A DNA stretch of 7,861 bases, from assembly GCA_040758525.1 (NCBI GenBank), contig JBFLVQ010000457.1:1-7861 (forward strand), in the 5' to 3' direction. A program made the position numbers and the translations under genes. Below the pieces are notes generated by a model. That model was not told the DNA's origin. It did not search any database and was given only the letters and a program-made list of their open reading frames with translations. Positions within the stretch are counted from its first letter, which is position 1. The number at the start of each line of letters is the position of its first letter. Origin of the DNA: JBFLVQ01 sp040758525. Its GTDB lineage: Bacteria; Acidobacteriota; Blastocatellia; Chloracidobacteriales; JADJPF01. Below are positions 1-5,266 of the stretch, piece after piece.

Positions 1-1
1 T

Positions 2-586
2 TTGGGTTTTATTGCTAACTCTATTCTTAATATAATACAACCGGAAAGAGAGCTAAAGACTTTACAAGAAGGAGTAGAGCTATCAGATACAGTAGAAAAT
101 AGAATTGCCCTTGCCAATTTTTATATTCGAAATAATCAACCAGAAAAGGCTGTTGAGATTTATCAAAGCTGTTTAAATGGTGTATTTAAAAAAGACCCTG
201 ATATCACATTAGAACTGATAAAGGCACAAAATAGAGCCAAGAAGTATGATGATGCTTTAATAACTGTTAAGAAGATAAAAGCTGACCATCCAAATTATGA
301 GCAGTATAGACGAGAGTTGATTTATGCAGAAATATTAGAAAATATGAGTCAAGATCTTGATGCAAAATCAATATACGAAGCAATTATTGAAAGACATGGT
401 GGAGAAGAAGCACATTGTAAATATGGAAGACTGCTTGAAAAGATAGGTGAAAAAGAGAGAGCAAAGTCAATATATGAAGATACTATAAAACGCACAAAGC
501 GATTGTCATATCATCAGAAAAAATTACAGCGAGAGTGGATTAAAATTGCAAATGATGGATTGGTTAGACTTTCAAAACCAAAATAG
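2..586 (+). CDS. TPR-repeat protein, C-terminal part (gene runs off the left edge)
   Basis: This is the C-terminal 194 residues of a helical-repeat protein. The reading frame is open to the first base, so the true start lies outside the window; the TTG at base 2 has no visible ribosome binding site context and should not be taken as the start. Tetratricopeptide-like helix pairs are visible: NRIALANFYIRNNQPEKAVE (about residues 33-52), a second around DITLELIKAQNRAKKYDDAL, a third around YAEILENMSQDLDAKSIYEA, and a fourth around HCKYGRLLEKIGEKERAKSI, followed by a basic tail. The short hydrophobic start (FIANSILNII) followed by PERELKTL resembles uncharacterised divergent-TPR proteins (COG4700-like) that carry N-terminal membrane helices before the repeats; that comparison is from memory. 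TPR domains usually bind other proteins, and no enzymatic role can be claimed. The gene is AT-rich compared with the kinase and EEP genes. Confidence 0.75.
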   Translation: MGFIANSILNIIQPERELKTLQEGVELSDTVENRIALANFYIRNNQPEKAVEIYQSCLNGVFKKDPDITLELIKAQNRAKKYDDALITVKKIKADHPNYEQYRRELIYAEILENMSQDLDAKSIYEAIIERHGGEEAHCKYGRLLEKIGEKERAKSIYEDTIKRTKRLSYHQKKLQREWIKIANDGLVRLSKPK

Positions 587-598
587 CTATATAAATAA

Positions 599-657
599 CT
601 AATGATAGTTTTTCTTGATCCAGCAATTCTGCTATATGGGTCTGAAAAAATCATTAG
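599..657. repeat. Imperfect inverted repeat between convergent gene ends, possible weak bidirectional terminator
   Basis: CTAATGAT-AG-TTTTTC (599-614) is complementary to GAAAAA-ATCATTAG (644-657), giving 14 base pairs with a two-base bulge and a 29-nt loop. A smaller hairpin, AACTA-ATGA-TAGTT (597-610), followed by TTT, lies within the left arm. The element fills the gap between the TPR stop (584-586) and the NIPSNAP stop (654-656), where the two genes converge. Each arm carries a run of T or A, so it could act as a weak terminator in either direction. The stems are AT-rich, and the pairing could be coincidental. Confidence 0.3.
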
Positions 658-986
658 GGCTCTGCATAAGGTTCATCAAACACACACCCGGTCGATGTCT
701 CACAAAGTATCACATCATAGCTTTCAAGCATTGGCATGGCGATAGCTTCTAGCTGGTTCTTCCATAACTCAGCTTCGTAGAAGGCGTTCTTCATTTGGTC
801 TCGTTCCTCCAGAGAAGGGAAACTACGCAACCAAACGAATTTGTTGGGATTCTCAAGATCAAGCAATGGACCAACTATTTTCATCCCATGTGCGCGTAGC
901 GCTGGTATGGCTCGCGTTTGAAAGAACTGTATAAACTCTGCGCGGCGGCCAGGCTTGATTCTATAGCTGCGGACTTCTACTATCAT
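654..986 (-). CDS. NIPSNAP family protein (dimeric alpha/beta-barrel fold)
   Basis: This 110-residue protein begins MIVEVRSYRIKPGRRAEFI and contains FVWLRSFPSLEERDQMKNAF, the usual pattern of a bacterial NIPSNAP domain: a strand, a helix with GRRAEFIQFFQ, a strand around IVGPL, then a W-L-R-S-F strand. The fold is the ferredoxin-like dimeric alpha/beta barrel also used by small monooxygenases and stress-response proteins; the substrate is unknown. The frame is open further upstream to 1292, but that extension overlaps the HxlR gene on the other strand and looks non-coding. The ATG at 986 is preceded by a strong ribosome binding site, GGGAGGT (998-992), which decides the start. The gene is divergent from an HxlR-type regulator, a common arrangement for a regulator and its target. 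The protein ends normally, with a natural-looking tail DEPYAEP. Confidence 0.85.
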   Translation of the reverse strand: MIVEVRSYRIKPGRRAEFIQFFQTRAIPALRAHGMKIVGPLLDLENPNKFVWLRSFPSLEERDQMKNAFYEAELWKNQLEAIAMPMLESYDVILCETSTGCVFDEPYAEP

Positions 987-1008
987 GGTGTACCTCCCAA
1001 GGCACTGT

Positions 1009-1036
1009 GGAATAATCTGATCTGTAATTTTGTCAA
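1009..1036 (-). promoter_or_regulatory. Candidate promoter of the NIPSNAP gene
   Basis: Read on the minus strand, a consensus -35 box TTGACA (1036-1031) is followed after 16 bp by TATTCC (1014-1009) as a weak -10 box. Transcription would start near 1002, giving a leader of about 16 nt that contains the GGGAGGT ribosome binding site. The -35 box is perfect but the -10 box matches only three of six positions, as expected for a promoter that is repressed or needs help. It lies in the 70-bp gap shared with the HxlR gene, so a bound regulator would affect both directions. Confidence 0.5.
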
Positions 1037-1043
1037 GAAGGAA

Positions 1044-1049
1044 TATAAT
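1044..1049 (+). promoter_or_regulatory. Candidate -10 box for the HxlR regulator gene
   Basis: A perfect TATAAT sits eight bases before the GTG start of the HxlR gene. If used, transcription would begin at about 1056-1057, on or next to the start codon, giving a leaderless message. No good -35 box is found 16-18 bp upstream (TCTGTA at 1021-1026 is poor) and no extended -10 TG is present, so the match may be chance. The purine-rich AAGAAGGAA (1036-1043) just before it looks more like a ribosome binding site, which would need transcription to start further upstream. Confidence 0.25.
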
Positions 1050-1056
1050 GTGACCT

Positions 1057-1419
1057 GTGAGTTTCATCAAGAAGGCACCTGCAGGTAACCATAGTCGTCC
1101 TAAGCGTCCCAATCTAGTCAGTGGATGTCCACTGACGGCGGCATTGGCAGCGATTGGCGGAAAATGGAAGCTGATCATCGTGTATTGGTTGGCGGAATCA
1201 CCAAAACACTTCGCCGCACTTCGGCAAGCCATACCCAGTATTTCCCAGAAGGTGCTCACACAACAGCTCCGAGAGCTAATTAATGATGACATCGTACGAC
1301 GACAACCAACTGGCGCGATACCAGCTCCTGTCGAGTATTCGCTAACCGACTATGGTCGATCATTATTGCCGCTACTGGAAGACATTCGCCGCTGGGGCAG
1401 AGCCCATATGGAACGCTAA
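1057..1419 (+). CDS. HxlR/DUF24-family winged-helix transcriptional regulator
   Basis: The 120-residue protein has the full HxlR pattern: a conserved cysteine at residue 24 in SGCPLTAAL, then IGGKWKLIIVYWL (33-45), the helix HFAALRQAIPSISQKVLTQQ (51-70) covering the DNA-recognition helix, and the wing ending PAPVEYSLTDYGRSLLPLLE (89-108). Family members bind DNA as dimers and often repress a divergent gene; several, such as YodB and HypR of Bacillus, sense quinone, aldehyde or disulfide stress through the equivalent N-terminal cysteine. C24 is the only cysteine here, so a one-cysteine switch is possible but inferred. The likely target is the divergent NIPSNAP gene. The start is a GTG at 1057, because an in-frame stop (TGA, 1051-1053) lies just upstream. 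The only Shine-Dalgarno-like AAGGA (1038-1042) is 14 nt away, longer than usual. Confidence 0.88.
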   Translation: MSFIKKAPAGNHSRPKRPNLVSGCPLTAALAAIGGKWKLIIVYWLAESPKHFAALRQAIPSISQKVLTQQLRELINDDIVRRQPTGAIPAPVEYSLTDYGRSLLPLLEDIRRWGRAHMER

Positions 1420-1595
1420 CTGCTCCAATGGATATGCCTATGCACGATCCATACTGCCTATATAACCCCCAATAACCTCCTTCATCAGACTCTTTCATAT
1501 CATTAAATATCTAGCTTTAAGTTTGGCGATTGATTAACAAAAAGCCCCATAAATAGAGGATAAATGAGTAATTCCAGAAAATTAACGCTAAAAAC

Positions 1596-1625
1596 TTGAA
1601 ATTATTGTAGCATAGTGTCTATAAT
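1596..1625 (+). promoter_or_regulatory. Sigma70-like promoter of the 2OG-Fe(II) oxygenase gene
   Basis: A -35 box TTGAAA (1596-1601) and a perfect -10 box TATAAT (1620-1625) are separated by 18 bp. Transcription would start near 1632, giving a leader of about 27 nt before the ATG at 1659 that includes AAAGG (1643-1647). The surrounding DNA is AT-rich, which favours promoter function. It is the best-looking promoter in the window. Confidence 0.6.
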
Positions 1626-1631
1626 ACACTA
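1613..1631. promoter_or_regulatory. Candidate operator palindrome covering the -10 box
   Basis: TAGTGT (1613-1618) and ACACTA (1626-1631) form a perfect 6-bp inverted repeat separated by 7 bp. The TATAAT box (1620-1625) lies entirely in the spacer. A dimeric repressor bound here would block RNA polymerase directly, and the 13-bp half-site spacing is suitable for a helix-turn-helix dimer. No regulator gene can be assigned; the HxlR protein just upstream is one candidate, by proximity only. Confidence 0.35.
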
Positions 1632-1658
1632 ATAAATAATTGAAAGGTAAGAATTGAT

Positions 1659-2240
1659 ATGAAAATGGACGAGATCGTGCCAGATAAAATATTTACCATC
1701 TTAGATGTATTAACAGAGCAAGAATGCGATGAATATATAAGAATAAGTGAGCATAATGGATATGTAGATGCTCCCATAACAACAGCAGCAGGATTTATTA
1801 TGCGTAAAGATGTGAGGAATAATACCAGAGTGATGATAGATGATAGTTCAATTGTTAATTATATTTGGCAGAAAATAGCGCAATATATTCCAGCACAGCG
1901 AGAAGGGTGGCAAGCAATAGGATTGAATGAAAGAATAAGATATTACCGCTATGAACCAGATCAATATTTTGCCTGGCATTATGATGGTTGTTTCCGAAGA
2001 AATGAGAATGAAGAGAGTAAATTAACATTGATGATCTATTTGAATGATAATTTTGAGGGTGGAGAGACCAAATTTAATTTGAAATACTTATATGATGAAA
2101 TAGATGTAAAACCTAAGAAAGGTATGGCGCTGCTATTTGATCATTATCTATATCATGAAGGATCTCCAGTAATATCAGGAGTAAAGTATGTATTACGTTC
2201 CGATGTTATGTATAAACGGATTTTACAAATGGTAAGATAA
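1659..2240 (+). CDS. 2OG-Fe(II) dioxygenase, prolyl-4-hydroxylase-like
   Basis: This 193-residue protein is a single 2-oxoglutarate/Fe(II) oxygenase domain of the prolyl-hydroxylase type. The iron ligands are visible as H107 and D109 in FAWHYDG and H166 in YLYHEGSPV. K176 (GVKYVLRSDVMY), ten residues after the distal histidine, is in the position that binds 2-oxoglutarate in collagen-type prolyl hydroxylases. The N-terminal stretch IFTILDVLTEQECDEYI is the usual start of the family, and ERIRYYRYEPDQYFAWHYD and IYLNDNFEGGETKF are core strands. No signal peptide is seen, so it is cytoplasmic. The reaction is hydroxylation of a protein or small molecule coupled to 2-oxoglutarate decarboxylation; the substrate is unknown. 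The ATG at 1659 is preferred over the one at 1665 because AAAGG (1643-1647) is better spaced. The gene is AT-rich and has its own promoter, which suggests recent acquisition. The transpeptidase gene follows 57 bp downstream. Confidence 0.88.
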   Translation: MKMDEIVPDKIFTILDVLTEQECDEYIRISEHNGYVDAPITTAAGFIMRKDVRNNTRVMIDDSSIVNYIWQKIAQYIPAQREGWQAIGLNERIRYYRYEPDQYFAWHYDGCFRRNENEESKLTLMIYLNDNFEGGETKFNLKYLYDEIDVKPKKGMALLFDHYLYHEGSPVISGVKYVLRSDVMYKRILQMVR

Positions 2241-2297
2241 ACCTGCCTAACGCCATACTGCAATCGGGTGACGGAGCTTAACTAAAGGAAGAAGTTA

Positions 2298-3485
2298 ATG
2301 TTGAAAAAGACTGAGAGCATAATAATATCCTTGGTGGCAATAGTTGCTTTGTTAGTGATTGGAGCTGGAAACTTCACACTGTTTTCTTCTTGTGCAATGG
2401 TGAGCAGGGTAGAAAACTCTTTGACGAATAATACTGATTTAGCTGTGTCGCCTTGTGCAAATGCGCTAGCGCAACATGCCGTGTGTGTTGCTGCGAATAA
2501 GCAGGCACTTGAGATTATGAACGCAAACCAGCTTGAAGCAATCACCGTAGTTCAAGATGTAGCTACGGGTGCACTCGTCGCTTTTGCGGCATCCCAACCA
2601 TCAAAACTGGATGTTAATACACCAGTTTTGCCACTTTCTCTCTGCAAGCTGTTACTGTGTGCATCTTGGTGGGATAACCAACAGCCCAATTCCAGCTTCA
2701 ATAGCACCAAAGGGACAGCAAAGGCGAAAAATCCTGCTTATAGGTCGCGGGTATCGGTTCATGAAATACTTGTTGGCGGTAGTGATTCTGCTGGAAGGCA
2801 GATGGCAATTGCTCTTCGCAAGGCTGTTGGGACAAAGGCAATGCTAAAAGATTTCAAGCGTTATGGCTTTGCTGAGCGAAGCGACTTGCCAAGAAATGAT
2901 ACATTTTGGGGTGAACTGGCTACAACTTGGGAAACCCGCCTGATACCTACTTCGGCATATATTTCATTAAGCGACGAAACGAAAGATATGGAATGGGCAG
3001 ATACCCTATCAATTGGTGAAACTAACATGAGTGTAACAGCGTTACACATTTCGCGTTTTCTACAAGCTGTTGGTAATAATGGTGTGATGTTAACACCTGT
3101 AGCAAGAGAAGAGCAACCTACCTCATCAATCAAGAAGTCACAGGTGTCGCATAAACAACTGAAAAACTCCACTCGTATTATGCAGCAAAGCACAGCGCTT
3201 CGGCTTCAGTCTGCGATGCGTGATACTGTTCAACGTGGCACGGCAAAGAGTATCGCGAATGCATTGAAGGATACTGGTTGGCAAATCGGTGGTAAAACCG
3301 GCACCGGTCCAGGTCCTATGCCAATTGGTCCACAATCAGATGGATGGTTCGCCGGATTAATCTTCGATTCACAAGGGAAAGCGCGATTCACAATCGCCAC
3401 ATTCGTTAAGCATGGTGGTCCAGGAGGAGGAAATGCCGCGAAGATTTCCGTAGAGTTGGCACGCTATATCACCCGCTTCTCTTAA
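2298..3485 (+). CDS. Short penicillin-binding transpeptidase-domain protein, single membrane anchor
   Basis: The 395-residue protein has a hydrophobic anchor at residues 8-24 and then one penicillin-binding transpeptidase domain. The three active-site motifs appear in order: SLCK (S114-K117, SxxK), SDS (162-164, in place of the usual SxN) and KTGT (333-336). The spacings (48 and 219 residues between motif starts) fit PBP transpeptidases. Supporting signatures include SIGETNMSVTALHISRFLQA with VGNNGVMLTP (about 238-267) and DGWFAGLIF after KTGT. It lacks the N-terminal dimerisation/pedestal domain of class B PBPs such as FtsI or PBP2 and any glycosyltransferase domain. The expected place of action is the outer face of the inner membrane, on peptidoglycan, as a transpeptidase, carboxypeptidase or penicillin-interacting protein. 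Serine replacing asparagine in motif 2 is unusual and may alter activity. A FSSC sequence (29-32) after the anchor is a poor lipobox. AAGGAAG lies six bases before the ATG. A class D beta-lactamase is less likely given the PBP-like core after motif 2. Confidence 0.8.
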   Translation: MLKKTESIIISLVAIVALLVIGAGNFTLFSSCAMVSRVENSLTNNTDLAVSPCANALAQHAVCVAANKQALEIMNANQLEAITVVQDVATGALVAFAASQPSKLDVNTPVLPLSLCKLLLCASWWDNQQPNSSFNSTKGTAKAKNPAYRSRVSVHEILVGGSDSAGRQMAIALRKAVGTKAMLKDFKRYGFAERSDLPRNDTFWGELATTWETRLIPTSAYISLSDETKDMEWADTLSIGETNMSVTALHISRFLQAVGNNGVMLTPVAREEQPTSSIKKSQVSHKQLKNSTRIMQQSTALRLQSAMRDTVQRGTAKSIANALKDTGWQIGGKTGTGPGPMPIGPQSDGWFAGLIFDSQGKARFTIATFVKHGGPGGGNAAKISVELARYITRFS

Positions 3486-3499
3486 TCGCGAGAGCGATT
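3484..3499 (+). terminator. Small GNRA-loop hairpin at the transpeptidase stop codon
   Basis: AATCGC (3484-3489), a GAGA tetraloop and GCGATT (3494-3499) form a perfect 6-bp hairpin that begins inside the TAA stop codon of the transpeptidase gene. A GNRA loop adds stability in RNA. It is followed only by TTCACCTGTT, not a proper T-run, so it may be a weak terminator or a 3'-end stabiliser separating this gene from the DUF1330 gene 113 bp downstream. Confidence 0.3.
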
Positions 3500-3598
3500 T
3501 CACCTGTTATGCCTAGCTCTCACATGATAGAGTGGTATGCCAGGAACATATTTAAGTTGTGTAATGTTAATATCCATTCAATGGCTTAGGAGTGTTAA

Positions 3599-3919
3599 AT
3601 GAAGTATTACTGTGTTGCAGAACTTGACATAACTGATCAGAGTTGGGTGCCAGCCTACATCAAGAATGTGACTAAGCTTGTTGAACAACATGGGGGCCGA
3701 TATTTAGCTCGTACATCCAATATTGAAAAGATCGAAGGTGAACGAAAGACTCCGCAGATTTTTCTAATCATTGAGTGGCCTTCCAAAGAAGCTGCCTATG
3801 CTTTCTATGATAGCGATGAGTACAGACCCTATCTTAAAAGTCGTATCGAAGGGGCTAGCAGTGAGTTTGTTCTGGTCGCAGGCGAAGATATTGCTAAAGC
3901 AGCACAGATTGCTGATTAG
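3599..3919 (+). CDS. DUF1330 family protein (dimeric alpha/beta-barrel fold)
   Basis: The 106-residue protein matches the DUF1330 layout: an opening strand MKYYCVAELDITDQSW, a helix to KLVEQHGGRYLART (the HGGRYLxR signature, about residues 30-38), a strand with QIFLIIEWPSKEAAYAFYDS (53-72) and DEYRPYLKSRIEGASSEFVL. The family folds as a small ferredoxin-like dimer; its biochemical role is unknown, and members are often annotated as putative monooxygenase-like proteins. AGGAG (3588-3592) six bases before the ATG makes the start firm. The 113-bp gap upstream shows no clear promoter, so either read-through from the transpeptidase gene or an unrecognised promoter drives it. It converges with the EEP gene; the 87-bp gap between them (3920-4006) holds no recognisable terminator. 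It is a second barrel-fold protein of the kind seen in the NIPSNAP gene 2.6 kb away. Confidence 0.88.
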   Translation: MKYYCVAELDITDQSWVPAYIKNVTKLVEQHGGRYLARTSNIEKIEGERKTPQIFLIIEWPSKEAAYAFYDSDEYRPYLKSRIEGASSEFVLVAGEDIAKAAQIAD

Positions 3920-4006
3920 CTTTAGCGCCTATTAGTAAGTCAAACAGTAGCTCGCACTAAGTCAGTGGCTGATGCCTGTCACAATAGTGGGAGGTAGTTT
4001 CTCTGC

Positions 4007-5197
4007 CTAGGTGGTCGGGAGCACAAAGTCGCAGACAATCGGATCGTGATCAGAAATAGGCTTGCCCTGCCAGCAGAGACCACGCAGTGTATGCGCGGAT
4101 CGGCTTGTTACACCAGTCTGATGATCAATACATTGATCATCTTCTAATGGTTGTAGATCACGCGCACAAAAGTAATCTAGACGAAATTCAAGCTGATTAT
4201 TATAGCTAGCTAGTCGCGAAAGTATCCATTTTCTTAATTGGGCTGGTAAATAGTCAGTTTCATCTAGCCCACTCAACAATGTGGTACAGGTAGGTAGAGC
4301 ATCATTGAGTCCCTTAAAACGAAAGCCTCGCGATTGAGCCAAAGCGAAGAGGGGTTCGGTCTGCTCAGGATGGCATAATGTTTGACGCACAATATTCGCA
4401 TCATTACTGATTAGCCGCAATAGTCCTGCTACTGCATGCCAACGACGTCCACGTTTGAAGGTGCCGGTATTTAGATCTCCACCGATCAAAATTGGTAGCT
4501 GTGTGTTGAGTGTATAAGTAGGGGCAATATTGTCAAGCAGAGCACGAAACTGTGTAGCACGACAGGCAGGCGTACGGCGCACTTCCAAATGAGTGCTAAC
4601 AACCAATAATGTAGAGTCAAGGCAATCAAGTTCTGCAATCAACGCCACACGGTCGCCATAACGCTTCTCGTGAAACTGATATGCATCAAAGCAGCTAGGT
4701 AATCGTAGCGCCCGTACTGTCTTTAGTGGGTAGCGTGATAGTAGCGCATTACCATGTAGCGCTTCCCGATTTTCCCCTGGTAAGAGGGCTTCCATACCTA
4801 TTCCCTTGGTCAGTTCTAGATATTCAGCCACGAAAGCGACATACATTCCTAATTGTGTGCCTAATTCGAAGGCGATATTGCGATTCTCAGTACGATTCAT
4901 CCCTATATCAACTTCATTGAGCAAGATTAGGTCGGCAAATTTAAGTAAAGGATGTGTGGTGAAGAGATCAATAATCGCATCAAGCTGTCTACCACGCTCT
5001 ATATTCCACTGTACCGCACGTAGGAAGCTGCACAGTCTTGGTACTACATTGGCGGGAGACTGTTGCCAAATACGGTTTATCACTGCTTCAATGGCATTGC
5101 CTTGGGTAGCATAAAATTGCGAGCGGTAGAGCGCCGCACGTGTAGTAAACTGTGTCAGACCCTCTATGAGAGTCTGGTAATTATCTGGTTGAGTCAT
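4007..5197 (-). CDS. Endonuclease/exonuclease/phosphatase (EEP) superfamily hydrolase
   Basis: The 396-residue protein carries the EEP metal-hydrolase motifs in order: VQWNIERG (N65), LLNEVDIGMNRT (E95, metal ligand), HGNALLSRYPL (148-158), VVSTHLEV (H203), ILIGGDLNTG (D241, N243), EFRLDYFCA (D341) and a terminal ISDHDPIVCDF (D383-H384, the catalytic pair). All key residues are present, so an active Mg-dependent phosphodiesterase or phosphatase is expected; the substrate (nucleic acid, phospholipid or inositol phosphate) cannot be told from sequence. About 55 residues without a recognised domain precede the catalytic core, and an insertion around 270-335 lies between the DxN and LDY motifs. 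No signal peptide is seen. The ATG at 5197 is the first start codon in an otherwise open frame but has no Shine-Dalgarno motif. It lies 69 bp downstream of the hybrid kinase gene on the same strand, so co-transcription is possible. Confidence 0.85.
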   Translation of the reverse strand: MTQPDNYQTLIEGLTQFTTRAALYRSQFYATQGNAIEAVINRIWQQSPANVVPRLCSFLRAVQWNIERGRQLDAIIDLFTTHPLLKFADLILLNEVDIGMNRTENRNIAFELGTQLGMYVAFVAEYLELTKGIGMEALLPGENREALHGNALLSRYPLKTVRALRLPSCFDAYQFHEKRYGDRVALIAELDCLDSTLLVVSTHLEVRRTPACRATQFRALLDNIAPTYTLNTQLPILIGGDLNTGTFKRGRRWHAVAGLLRLISNDANIVRQTLCHPEQTEPLFALAQSRGFRFKGLNDALPTCTTLLSGLDETDYLPAQLRKWILSRLASYNNQLEFRLDYFCARDLQPLEDDQCIDHQTGVTSRSAHTLRGLCWQGKPISDHDPIVCDFVLPTT

Positions 5198-5266
5198 GGT
5201 TGTTAGCTTGATTAGTACTTGAATATTAGCCTGAAATGAGTAGTCTGTAACGGTTGCTTGCCGCCA

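Noticed and set aside
987..1292. N-terminal extension of the NIPSNAP frame to 1292 on the minus strand
   Set aside because: It overlaps the HxlR coding region antisense, does not look like protein of this family, and a strong ribosome binding site marks ATG 986.
1428..1452. ATGGAT/ATCCAT inverted repeat after the HxlR gene as its terminator
   Set aside because: Only 6 bp with a 13-nt loop and no T-run.
1280..1498. 72-codon minus-strand ORF opposite the end of the HxlR gene
   Set aside because: It is a shadow of the HxlR gene with no recognisable domain and no convincing start context.
2245..2300. Possible integron attC site: GCCTAAC just after the dioxygenase stop and GTTAATG at the transpeptidase start, 56 bp in total
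   Set aside because: The inner arms are not complementary, GTTAATG does not match GTTRRRY, and no similar sites follow the other genes.
2327..2396. Lipoprotein signal in the transpeptidase (FSSC at residues 29-32)
   Set aside because: Position -3 is phenylalanine, and the hydrophobic segment ends several residues earlier; a plain membrane anchor fits better.
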